From Streptomyces sp. AM 2-1-1 (GTDB lineage: Bacteria; Actinomycetota; Actinomycetes; Streptomycetales; Streptomycetaceae): a stretch of 64,000 bases of DNA. Position 1 is the first letter of the stretch; every line of letters begins with the position of its first letter. Both the position numbers and the translations under genes were made by a program. The notes beneath the pieces are model-generated. The model was not told the origin of the DNA. It worked only from the letters and a program-made list of their open reading frames with translations, and did not search any database. Positions 51,091-57,062 of this stretch are shown here, piece by piece. The stretch covers positions 1,116,001 to 1,180,000 of the forward strand of contig NZ_CP119147.1 of NCBI RefSeq assembly GCF_029167645.1, in the 5' to 3' direction.

Positions 51091-52254
51091 CTACCTGACG
51101 CGGCCCCGCTTGGCCTCCATGGCGGCCCGGCCCTCCGCTCCCCTGCGCTTCCACTCGCGGGTCATTTCGGTACGGACGCGGGCGTCGGTCTTGGCGGCGA
51201 TCCGCTGGTTCTCGCGCAGCAGCTTGCGGTAGCTGTCGAGCCGCCGCACGGAGAGGCTCCCGTCCTCGACGGCCGCGATCACCGCGCAGCCGGGCTCACC
51301 GGCGTGGGCGCAGTCGTGGAAGCGGCACTCTCCGGCGAGTGCCTCGATCTCCGAGAAGACCTGCTCCACCCCCGTCTCCGCGTCCCAGAGCCCGACCCCG
51401 CGCAGTCCGGGGGTGTCGATGAGTACGCCTCCGTTCGGCAGCACCAGGAGGTTGCGGGTCGTGGTGGTGTGGCGGCCCTTCCCGTCCACGTCCCGGGCGG
51501 CCTTCACCGCCATCACCTCGTCGCCGAGGAGGGTGTTGGCGAGGGTGGACTTGCCCGCGCCGGAGATGCCGAGCAGCACGCTCGTACCGCTGGAGACGAG
51601 GGCGGTGAACACGTCGACGCCCTCGCCGGTGTGCGAGCTGACCGCGATGACCTGCGCGCCGGGGGCGACGGCCGCGACGTCCTCGGTGAGGTGCGCCAGC
51701 GTCGCCGCGTCGGGCACCAGGTCCGCCTTGGTCAGCACGACCACGGCCGCGGGCTGCTCCCGGCCGCCCTCCGAGCCGCCCAGCAGGGCGTCGCCGCCGG
51801 AGCTGGAGAGGGCGAGCGCGAGGAAGCGTTCGAGCCTCCCCAGGTCGAGTTCGACCGCGAGGGAGACGCAGATGACGATGTGGTCGATGTTGGTGGCGAG
51901 CACCTGCCCCTCGGAGCGTTGCGAGGAGGTCGACCGGACGAAGGCCGTGCGCCGGGGCAGCAGCGTACGGACGAACCGCGGGTCGCCGTCGGGGTCGACG
52001 GCCACCCAGTCGCCGGTGCAGATGATCCGCATCGGGTCGCGCGGGACCACGAAGGCGGTGTCCGCCCGCAGGGTGCCGGAAGGGGTGATCACGTCGCACC
52101 GGCCCCGGTCCACCCGCACCACACGGCCGGGCAGGAGTCCCTGCGCGGCGTACGGGGCGAAGGCGGTGGCCCAGGCGTCGTCCCAGCCGTAGGGCGTGAG
52201 CGGGTGCGAGAGGGCCGGGAGGCCGGAGTGAGCGGTGGGGAACGAGGAAGACAA
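51091..52254 (-). CDS. rsgA: Ribosome small-subunit-dependent GTPase A (RsgA)
   Basis: A 387-aa circularly permuted GTPase that acts in late 30S maturation. An OB-fold segment occupies about 40-120 (GLLPGRVVRVDRGRCDVITP, TGDWVAVD). G4 comes first (VVVLTKADLV), then G5 (VIAVSSHTGEGV), G1 (LLGISGAGKSTLANTLLGDE), G2/switch (GRHTTTTRNLL) and G3 (LIDTPGLRGVG). The zinc knuckle is GECRFHDCAHAGEPGCAVIA (C-x5-C-x1-H-x5-C type). No ATG or GTG fits: the frame opens at a TTG (52252-52254) with AAGGG about seven bases upstream, giving LSSSFPTAHSG. A leader ORF and a hairpin over the ribosome-binding site lie just upstream. Confidence 0.93.
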   Translation of the reverse strand: MSSSFPTAHSGLPALSHPLTPYGWDDAWATAFAPYAAQGLLPGRVVRVDRGRCDVITPSGTLRADTAFVVPRDPMRIICTGDWVAVDPDGDPRFVRTLLPRRTAFVRSTSSQRSEGQVLATNIDHIVICVSLAVELDLGRLERFLALALSSSGGDALLGGSEGGREQPAAVVVLTKADLVPDAATLAHLTEDVAAVAPGAQVIAVSSHTGEGVDVFTALVSSGTSVLLGISGAGKSTLANTLLGDEVMAVKAARDVDGKGRHTTTTRNLLVLPNGGVLIDTPGLRGVGLWDAETGVEQVFSEIEALAGECRFHDCAHAGEPGCAVIAAVEDGSLSVRRLDSYRKLLRENQRIAAKTDARVRTEMTREWKRRGAEGRAAMEAKRGRVR

Positions 52255-52260
52255 GGGGAG

Positions 52261-52274
52261 ACCCTTCGGAGGGT
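52261..52274 (-). promoter_or_regulatory. Hairpin sequestering the RsgA ribosome-binding site
   Basis: On the minus strand ACCCT-CCGA-AGGGT forms a perfect 5-bp stem. The 3' arm (AAGGGT) is the only plausible Shine-Dalgarno for the TTG start 7 bases on. Folded, the site would be hidden from ribosomes. Confidence 0.55.
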
Positions 52275-52313
52275 GGCCCCGGCAGCGCGCGTACGGCGCG
52301 GAGAAGGTGAAGG

Positions 52314-52388
52314 TCAGCCGGTGGCCACGGAGAAGTGGAGAACAGTGCTCGTCCGATTGCGGGCAGCGCCCGTCGCAGCGACAGTCAT
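52314..52388 (-). CDS. 24-aa leader peptide upstream of rsgA
   Basis: ATG at 52386-52388, ending TGA at 52314. The peptide is MTVAATGAARNRTSTVLHFSVATG. The Shine-Dalgarno is AGGAGGTGAGG, eight or so bases upstream, far stronger than that of rsgA itself. It ends 59 bases before the rsgA start, and the hairpin over the rsgA ribosome-binding site lies in between. A leader that is well translated followed by a sequestered start is the layout of translational attenuation. No codon run for a single amino acid is obvious. Confidence 0.5.
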   Translation of the reverse strand: MTVAATGAARNRTSTVLHFSVATG

Positions 52389-52658
52389 CAATGTCCTCAC
52401 CTCCTGCTTCCTCACCGACTCGGTGTCCCCCGCGGTGCCGCACGGGAACGGTTCCCACCCTAGCCAGCCACCCCCCGCTTCCGTCAACGGAATTACCGGC
52501 CGCCGACGCGCGGGCCCTCCCCGGGCCGTCCGCTTCACCCGCTCCGGGCTTCCGCCCGCACCACCACACGTACCCGTGCGGCGAACTTAACCGAGATGTC
52601 CCTCGTTCAGGTGATAAGCATGCATGGCACCCGGTCCGCCACGGTTAGGGTGCCGAGC

Positions 52659-53159
52659 ATGACCTCACCGCAGACGTCCACCCACCCATACTCACCCGCC
52701 CAGTTGGGCACCCAGATCGTGATCGGCTGGAGCGGCGAAAATCCCGAGAGCGGACGGGACGCCGCCTTCCTCCTGACCTACTCCCTCGGGGACGGACAGG
52801 ACGGCCCCCACGCCGGGGAGGCCGCCATGCGGACCGCCCTCGAACGAGCGGGCCTCCAGGTCGGCGGCGGCGTCGCGAACGCGGCCGAGCAGCCGGGACT
52901 CCAGGTCAAGCTCCTCGTCCAGGCCGGCCAGGCGGTCCTGACGCTCCCCCACTTCACGGCGCAGTATCCCGCCCCCGCGGAGTGGCTGGCCGCCGCCCGG
53001 GACCAGGCCCAGGTGTACTGCATGTTCGCGACCCGCCCCTGGCCCGAGGCGGTACCGGGCCGGCCGGTGACCGAGGACCAGCTGCGCGCGTTCGCCGCCA
53101 GCCCCGACACCGTCGCCACGGCGGCCCACTGCCTCATGCCGGTGCGCTCCCTCGGCTGA
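52659..53159 (+). CDS. DUF5949-like conserved hypothetical protein
   Basis: A 166-aa cytosolic-looking protein starting MTSPQTSTHPYSPAQLGTQI. The body holds GENPESGRDAAFLLTYSLGD, AAMRTALERAGLQVGGGVAN, LQVKLLVQAGQAVLTLPHFT and MFATRPWPEAVPGRPVTEDQ, a mixed alpha/beta pattern typical of the Streptomyces DUF5949 family as I remember it. No catalytic motif is evident. The ATG is chosen because upstream in-frame sequence lacks protein-like composition. A strong bidirectional terminator separates it from the first rodlin gene. Confidence 0.78.
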   Translation: MTSPQTSTHPYSPAQLGTQIVIGWSGENPESGRDAAFLLTYSLGDGQDGPHAGEAAMRTALERAGLQVGGGVANAAEQPGLQVKLLVQAGQAVLTLPHFTAQYPAPAEWLAAARDQAQVYCMFATRPWPEAVPGRPVTEDQLRAFAASPDTVATAAHCLMPVRSLG

Positions 53160-53179
53160 CCCGGCCCCGGACGGACATG

Positions 53180-53217
53180 ACGATGCCCACCACCCCCCGT
53201 GGGGTGGTGGGCATCGT
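53180..53217. terminator. Bidirectional terminator between DUF5949-like and first rodlin gene
   Basis: Perfect 17-bp stem ACGATGCCCACCACCCC / GGGGTGGTGGGCATCGT with a four-base loop, between convergent genes. Confidence 0.85.
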
Positions 53218-53290
53218 CGTGGGCGGTGCCTCACCGGCGGGCGCGGGCGGCGGCGGAGAGGGTCCCGCCGGCCGCCCGGCCGCGCGCGGG

Positions 53291-53698
53291 TCAGTTGTTG
53301 GCGACGCCGTTGCCCGAGAGGACCGGGATGTCGTCCAGGACGTGCGACAGCGGCTCGTCGCCCTTCGCCTGGGTGGAGTTGTCCGCGCACTGCTGGTTCT
53401 GCGGGTTGGACAGGACGTTGACGTCCTGGACCGTGATCGGGACGAGCCCGATCAGCGAGCCGACGTTGGCCTTGACCGGCACGCCGAGGCACAGCTTGTT
53501 CAGGGTGCCCTGGATGAGCTGGTTCTGAGGGCTGAAGGCGCCGGCGGTCTCGCTGTTGCCGAACTCCGACTCGGCACCGTTCCCGTTGACCGTCGTGGTG
53601 CCTCCGTCGTTGCCGATCGCCATGGCCATGGGGGCCGCACCGACGGACAGACCGATCAGGGACACAGCCATCGCCGCGCCGGTCATCATCTTCTTCAT
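53291..53698 (-). CDS. Rodlin protein 1
   Basis: A 135-aa secreted rodlin. Signal peptide [20 protein letters not shown] with cleavage near AMA-IGNDG. Mature part: [96 protein letters not shown], all rodlin hallmarks, with two Cys. Rodlins work with chaplins to form the fibrous rodlet layer on aerial hyphae and spores. This copy is the most divergent of the three ([18 protein letters not shown] where the others have GDWSPQF). GTG one codon upstream is an alternative start. A sigma-BldN-like promoter lies 43 bases upstream. Confidence 0.94.
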   Translation of the reverse strand: MKKMMTGAAMAVSLIGLSVGAAPMAMAIGNDGGTTTVNGNGAESEFGNSETAGAFSPQNQLIQGTLNKLCLGVPVKANVGSLIGLVPITVQDVNVLSNPQNQQCADNSTQAKGDEPLSHVLDDIPVLSGNGVANN

Positions 53699-53740
53699 CA
53701 CGCTTCACCTTTCGGAGCGTTCCGTTGTGGAACGTATTGA

Positions 53741-53768
53741 TCAACCCCCTGCGACGGATTCGGTTGCG
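53741..53768 (-). promoter_or_regulatory. Sigma-BldN-like promoter of rodlin 1
   Basis: On the minus strand CGCAAC-N16-GGTTGA, close to the sigma-BldN consensus CGTAAC-N16-CGTTGA. A conserved CCATTTGAGTG box adjoins it upstream. The -10 is 43 bases before the start codon. Confidence 0.65.
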
Positions 53769-53817
53769 CAGTACCACTCAAATGGGTTCGATCTGGCGTG
53801 AAATAGACGCCATCGGC

Positions 53818-54009
53818 CTACCTTCCGGGGGCTTTGCGGTGATTTCGCGCCGCTGGAATGCGGTGGGCAGAGGCCGCATGGAAGGGTGCGGCAGGTTGGG
53901 GGACCCGGTGTGCCGCCTGCCATTCGGCGAACAGCCGGTCGTAGATGGGGGTGTCACTCTCCGCGGGTCCCTGCCCGTGCGGCGGATTCTGACTGTCGTA
54001 CTGGTCCAT
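53818..54009 (-). CDS. Small hypothetical protein (63 aa)
   Basis: A 63-aa protein reading MDQYDSQNPPHGQGPAESDT, PIYDRLFAEWQAAHRVPQPA. The first 20 residues are polar and disordered; then PIYDRLFAEWQAAHR is a clear amphipathic helix, of a type found in several short Streptomyces proteins. The C-terminus is basic. No signal peptide. Ribosome-binding site is weak. It lies between two rodlin genes on the same strand but upstream of the first rodlin promoter. Function unknown. Confidence 0.55.
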   Translation of the reverse strand: MDQYDSQNPPHGQGPAESDTPIYDRLFAEWQAAHRVPQPAAPFHAASAHRIPAARNHRKAPGR

Positions 54010-54346
54010 GGAAGAGCCCTACCCGCGCCCGCCCGGCGCCCGGCCGGCGCTGCGGCATCCGGCCCAACCGCCCTGCCGGGACGGCCCCTCGGGCCGGACG
54101 TCCGGCCTTTCCCCGGGCTCCTGGGCCCCGGCGGCCCGGTCACCGCCGCTCGGGCGCGGCCGGTCGGGTGCCGACTCCCCGGGGCGAAAGGCCCGGGCGC
54201 CGCGCCCGGGCACGGCGAAAGGCCCGCCCCGCCGCACGGCCGAAGGATCGGTCGTGCGGAGGAGCAGGCCCCGCGCGTGGTCGAGCACCGGTGACGAGCC
54301 GGATGCGGGAGGTGCCCTGAGGGCGTCATCTCCGCACCCGCACGAG
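54010..54346. other. 337-bp region between small gene and rodlin 2
   Basis: Downstream of rodlin 2. Contains a 9-bp stem-loop (54191-54211) and a repeated GGCGAAAGGCCCG. Very GC-rich, no supported gene. Confidence 0.5.
54191..54211 (-). terminator. Possible terminator downstream of rodlin 2
   Basis: GCCCGGGCG / CGCCCGGGC, 9-bp perfect stem with a three-base loop, 136 bases past the stop of rodlin 2; no T-run. Confidence 0.5.
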
Positions 54347-54757
54347 TCAGTTGTTGCCGGCGCCGTTGCCCGAGAGGATCGGGATGTTGTCGAGGATGTG
54401 CGACAGCGCCTCGTCACCCTTCGCCTGGGTGGAGTTCTCGGTGCACTGCTGGTTCTGCGGCGAGGACAGCACGTTGATGTCCTGGACCGTGATCGGGACG
54501 AGCCCGATGAGCGAACCGAGGTTGGCCTTCGCCGGCAGCGCGATGCAGGGCTTGTTCAGCGAACCCTGGATGAGCGCGAACTGCGGGCTCCAGTCGCCGT
54601 GGGTGGCGGAGTTGCCGTAGGACTGCATGGCACCGTTGCCGTTGACGGACGTGGTGCCGCCGTCGTTGCCGATGGCCATGGCGGACGGCGCGAAGGCGGC
54701 GGAGACGCCGACGACGGAGGCCGCGACCGCGGCGGAAGCCATAATCTTCTTGAACAT
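54347..54757 (-). CDS. Rodlin protein 2
   Basis: A 136-aa secreted rodlin; ATG with GAAGGG upstream. Signal peptide MFKKIMASAAVAASVVGVSA then FAPSAMA. Mature part [80 protein letters not shown], ending ILSGNGAGNN. It is closest to rodlin 3 in this locus. It should co-assemble with chaplins into rodlets. A sigma-BldN-like promoter with a perfectly kept 16-bp spacer lies 53 bases upstream. Confidence 0.95.
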   Translation of the reverse strand: MFKKIMASAAVAASVVGVSAAFAPSAMAIGNDGGTTSVNGNGAMQSYGNSATHGDWSPQFALIQGSLNKPCIALPAKANLGSLIGLVPITVQDINVLSSPQNQQCTENSTQAKGDEALSHILDNIPILSGNGAGNN

Positions 54758-54809
54758 GGAAATGCCCTTCGTGAAATGTCTACGTGTCCGCCTGTCCGGA
54801 GCGACCTGA

Positions 54810-54837
54810 TCAACTCTCGGGTGCGGGATTGGTTGCG
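54810..54837 (-). promoter_or_regulatory. Sigma-BldN-like promoter of rodlin 2
   Basis: On the minus strand CGCAAC-N16-AGTTGA. The same CCATTTGAGTGAAC box as at rodlin 1 lies immediately upstream (54841-54854). Confidence 0.7.
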
Positions 54838-54990
54838 CCGGTTCACTCAAATGGTGTTCCGGCATGAGAAGTCGGTGCCGTCGTCGCCGGTGCCCGCGTG
54901 ACGCGATGGCCCGCGCGTACTCCCGGTCCCAGGCCCGCGGAATGGGAAGCCGGCCTTCCGGGAGAACGGTGCCGCGCGGAGTACGAGGGC

Positions 54991-55284
54991 TCAGCCGCCG
55001 AGCGAGAGGCCGCCCAGCAGGGGCGTCGCGCCCTTGGCGGCGCTCTTGGCCTCACCCGCGAGCTTGCCGACGGTGCCGTCCTTCTTCATCGTCTCCGTCG
55101 CGCCGTCCACCGTGCCACCGACCGCGTCGACCACCTGCGGAGCGTTGTCCATGACCTGGTTCAGACCGGTGTCGAGACTGAAGACGGGGGCCGTGGTGGC
55201 CTCCGCGACGGCGAACGCGGGGGCGGCCGTTCCGAGGGCGGCCACCGAGCCGGCGAGAAGAGCGGCGGTCTTCGCGAACTTCAC
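54991..55284 (-). CDS. Small secreted protein in the rodlin/chaplin locus
   Basis: A 97-aa precursor; GTG start with GAAGGG about seven bases upstream. Signal peptide KFAKTAALLAGSVAALGTAA then PAFAVAEA. The mature part (about 70 residues) reads ATTAPVFSLDTGLNQVMDNA, PQVVDAVGGTVDGATETMKK, GKLAGEAKSAAKGATPLLGG, LSLGG. It lacks Cys and has neither chaplin nor rodlin motifs; it is amphipathic and helix-prone, ending in a Leu/Gly-rich tail. Its position inside the locus suggests an accessory surface protein. Function unknown. Confidence 0.78.
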   Translation of the reverse strand: MKFAKTAALLAGSVAALGTAAPAFAVAEATTAPVFSLDTGLNQVMDNAPQVVDAVGGTVDGATETMKKDGTVGKLAGEAKSAAKGATPLLGGLSLGG

Positions 55285-55748
55285 TTTCTGCTTCCCTTCC
55301 GGAGCGGCAGCCTTGTCGGCCGCACATGGCAGCCGCACCCACGCCTTCTTTGGCTGCGGTTCCTGCCGCTCGTACCGGAACAACGAGCCCGGATCGGCCC
55401 GGAAACTGTGTGCGGAGCGAATTTTCCGCACCCGGATCCCGCTTTTCCCGGCGATGCCGGAGTCCGTCCCCCGCCGATTCCGCCGGGCGTTCTCGGGCAT
55501 GCTCCGAAAAAGACGACGGCCCCGGTTCACCGAGGTGATCCGGGGCCGGTCATGGGTGAGCCGAGGGCTGTCCGGCCGTGCGCGGCGCCATCAGTGCGCG
55601 GCGCCCGATACGGTGCGTCGCGCGGCGGGGGCACGCCCACCCGCGCGACCCAGGGGGACGTGCCGGCGACGCGAGGAGGTGTCGTCGCCGTCGCCGTGCA
55701 TCCGCCACGCGCCGCGGCGCAGGCCCTGGGCTCTCACCCGGTCCTTTG
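55285..55748. other. 464-bp region between small secreted protein and chaplin
   Basis: Contains the long 3' untranslated region of the chaplin gene ending in an intrinsic terminator (55507-55548), then the promoter region of the small secreted protein gene. The 55390-55440 part is relatively A/T-rich. No supported gene. Confidence 0.55.
55507..55548 (-). terminator. Intrinsic terminator of the chaplin gene
   Basis: On the minus strand CGGCCCCGG / CCGGGGCCG, a 9-bp stem with 14-base loop, followed within six bases by five T residues. It is about 200 bases past the chaplin stop and is one of the few in the window with a T-run. Confidence 0.75.
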
Positions 55749-55982
55749 TCAGGCGTTGACGCAGGTGTTGCCGAAGGCGGGGTTCAGCAGGCCGATCACG
55801 CTGATCGTGTTGCCGCAGATGTTCAGCGGGATGTGCACCGGCACCTGGATGACGTTCCCGGAGAGAACGCCCGGGGAACCGGCGGCCACGCCCTCGGCGC
55901 CGGCGTCGGCCATGGCGGGAGCGGCGGCGCCCAGCGCCATCAGGGTTCCGGCGGCGATTGCGGCGACCTTGGTGTACTTCAT
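55749..55982 (-). CDS. Short chaplin
   Basis: A 77-aa short chaplin. Signal peptide MKYTKVAAIAAGTLMALGAA then APAMADAG. One chaplin domain: GSPGVLSGNVIQVPVHIPLN, ICGNTISVIGLLNPAFGNTC, VNA, with the two conserved Cys that form the disulfide. There is no sortase LPXTG end, so it is of the short, freely secreted class (like ChpD-H) that self-assembles into amyloid fibrils at the air interface. GAAAGGG lies upstream of the chosen ATG; an ATG two codons earlier is possible. It sits between rodlin genes, as chaplin genes do in other streptomycetes. Confidence 0.95.
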   Translation of the reverse strand: MKYTKVAAIAAGTLMALGAAAPAMADAGAEGVAAGSPGVLSGNVIQVPVHIPLNICGNTISVIGLLNPAFGNTCVNA

Positions 55983-56284
55983 TTTCATCCCTTTCTCGCG
56001 GCGGAGTCCGAGGCGGTCACGTATTTCGTGCCGCACGAGCGTTCTGTCGATCGCCCGTGACTCCGGCGCTTTCCTTCGTAACGAGGAGCGGCCGGAATCG
56101 AAACTCTCTCAGAGAGATTTTCTGGAAATCCGTCCGCGCGGTGCGATGATCCGACGACCACCCACGCCGTGACAGGCACACGGAAGGGGACAGGTCGCCG
56201 CGCACTGCCGAGGAACGGCAGCGGACGGGCCCGGTCCGACGAGGAGGAGGGCCGTCGGCCCGGGCCCTCACGAGGGCGCGAGGA
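55983..56284. other. 302-bp upstream region of the chaplin gene
   Basis: Chaplin promoter region. It contains a 13-bp palindrome CTCTCTCAGAGAG at 56104-56116 in an A/T-richer patch. No match to the rodlin sigma-BldN promoter was found. The right end carries a small stem-loop GAGGGCC / GGCCCTC (56247-56269) downstream of rodlin 3. Confidence 0.5.
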
Positions 56285-56686
56285 TCAGTTGTTGCCGGCG
56301 CCGTTGCCGGAAAGGATCGGGATGTCGTCCAGGATGTGCGACAGCGCCTCGTCGCCCTTCGCCTGGGTGGAGTTCTCGGTGCACTGCTGGTTCTGCGGCG
56401 AGGACAGGACGTTGATGTCCTGGACCGAGATCGGAATGAGGCCGATGAGCGAACCGACGTTGGCCTTGAGCGGCAGACCGACGCAGGGCTTGTTGAGCGA
56501 GCCCTGGACGAGACCGAACTGCGGGCTCCAGTCGCCACGCGTCTCGGCGTTGCCGAACGACTGCGAGGCGCCGTTGCCGTTGACCGAGGTGGTGCCGCCG
56601 TCGTTGCCGATGGCCATGGCCTGCGTGGCCCCGAGACCGAGGATGGAAGCGGCAACGGCACCCGTTGCCAGAACCTTCTTGATCAC
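56285..56686 (-). CDS. Rodlin protein 3
   Basis: A 133-aa secreted rodlin, starting at GTG with GAAGGG nine bases upstream. Signal peptide IKKVLATGAVAASILGLGAT then QAMA. Mature part [90 protein letters not shown]. The last 45 residues are almost identical to rodlin 2, pointing to a recent duplication or gene conversion. A sigma-BldN-like promoter lies 46 bases upstream. Confidence 0.95.
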   Translation of the reverse strand: MIKKVLATGAVAASILGLGATQAMAIGNDGGTTSVNGNGASQSFGNAETRGDWSPQFGLVQGSLNKPCVGLPLKANVGSLIGLIPISVQDINVLSSPQNQQCTENSTQAKGDEALSHILDDIPILSGNGAGNN

Positions 56687-56731
56687 GATTAACCCTTCTC
56701 GTACTCGTTGCCCCGTACAGGAGCGCACTGA

Positions 56732-56759
56732 TCAACTCGGCGTTCGCGGTTTGGTTCTC
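56732..56759 (-). promoter_or_regulatory. Sigma-BldN-like promoter of rodlin 3
   Basis: On the minus strand GAGAAC-N16-AGTTGA, with the same 16-bp spacer as the other two rodlin promoters but a weaker -35. A diverged version of the upstream box (CAATCGGGTGAAC) adjoins it. Confidence 0.6.
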
Positions 56760-56996
56760 CGCGTTCACCCGATTGCCGCGCACTCCTCTGCGCCACGTGG
56801 GGAAACGCCAGGGCCATCCCCCCGTCCGAGTGGGCTCCCGAGCGCGTGTACGAGCACGGGTAGGGCCCCGCCCGTGCTCGGCGGATCGGGATGCCGCCGG
56901 ACCGGCAAGAGGCGGGGCCGAGGAGCGGAGCCGACGGGCACGAGGGCGCACTCCGCGTGCGCACGAAGACTTCCGGCCGGAAGGCAGCGGAGGTAC

Positions 56997-57039
56997 GGGT
57001 CGGGCCCACGGCCGCCGGAAGGCGCCGCGGGCCCGACCC
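56997..57039 (-). terminator. Terminator of the NRPS gene
   Basis: GGGTCGGGCCC pairs with GGGCCCGACCC, extended by CGGC/GCCG after one mismatch, 24 bases past the NRPS stop codon. Confidence 0.8.
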
Positions 57040-57062
57040 GGAGGCGACCCCGGGGACGCCGG

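Larger units (their letters stand above)
52255..52658. other. 404-bp divergent region between rsgA and the DUF5949-like gene
   Basis: Holds the rsgA 5' region (hairpin and leader ORF, listed separately) and the promoters of both genes. The 52560-52650 part is more A/T-rich (CGAACTTAACCGAGATG; GTGATAAGCATGCATGG). No further gene is seen. Confidence 0.55.
56687..57062. other. 376-bp region between NRPS gene and rodlin 3
   Basis: Right part: terminator of the NRPS gene. Left part: rodlin 3 promoter. The middle (56800-56990) holds no supported gene. Confidence 0.55.
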
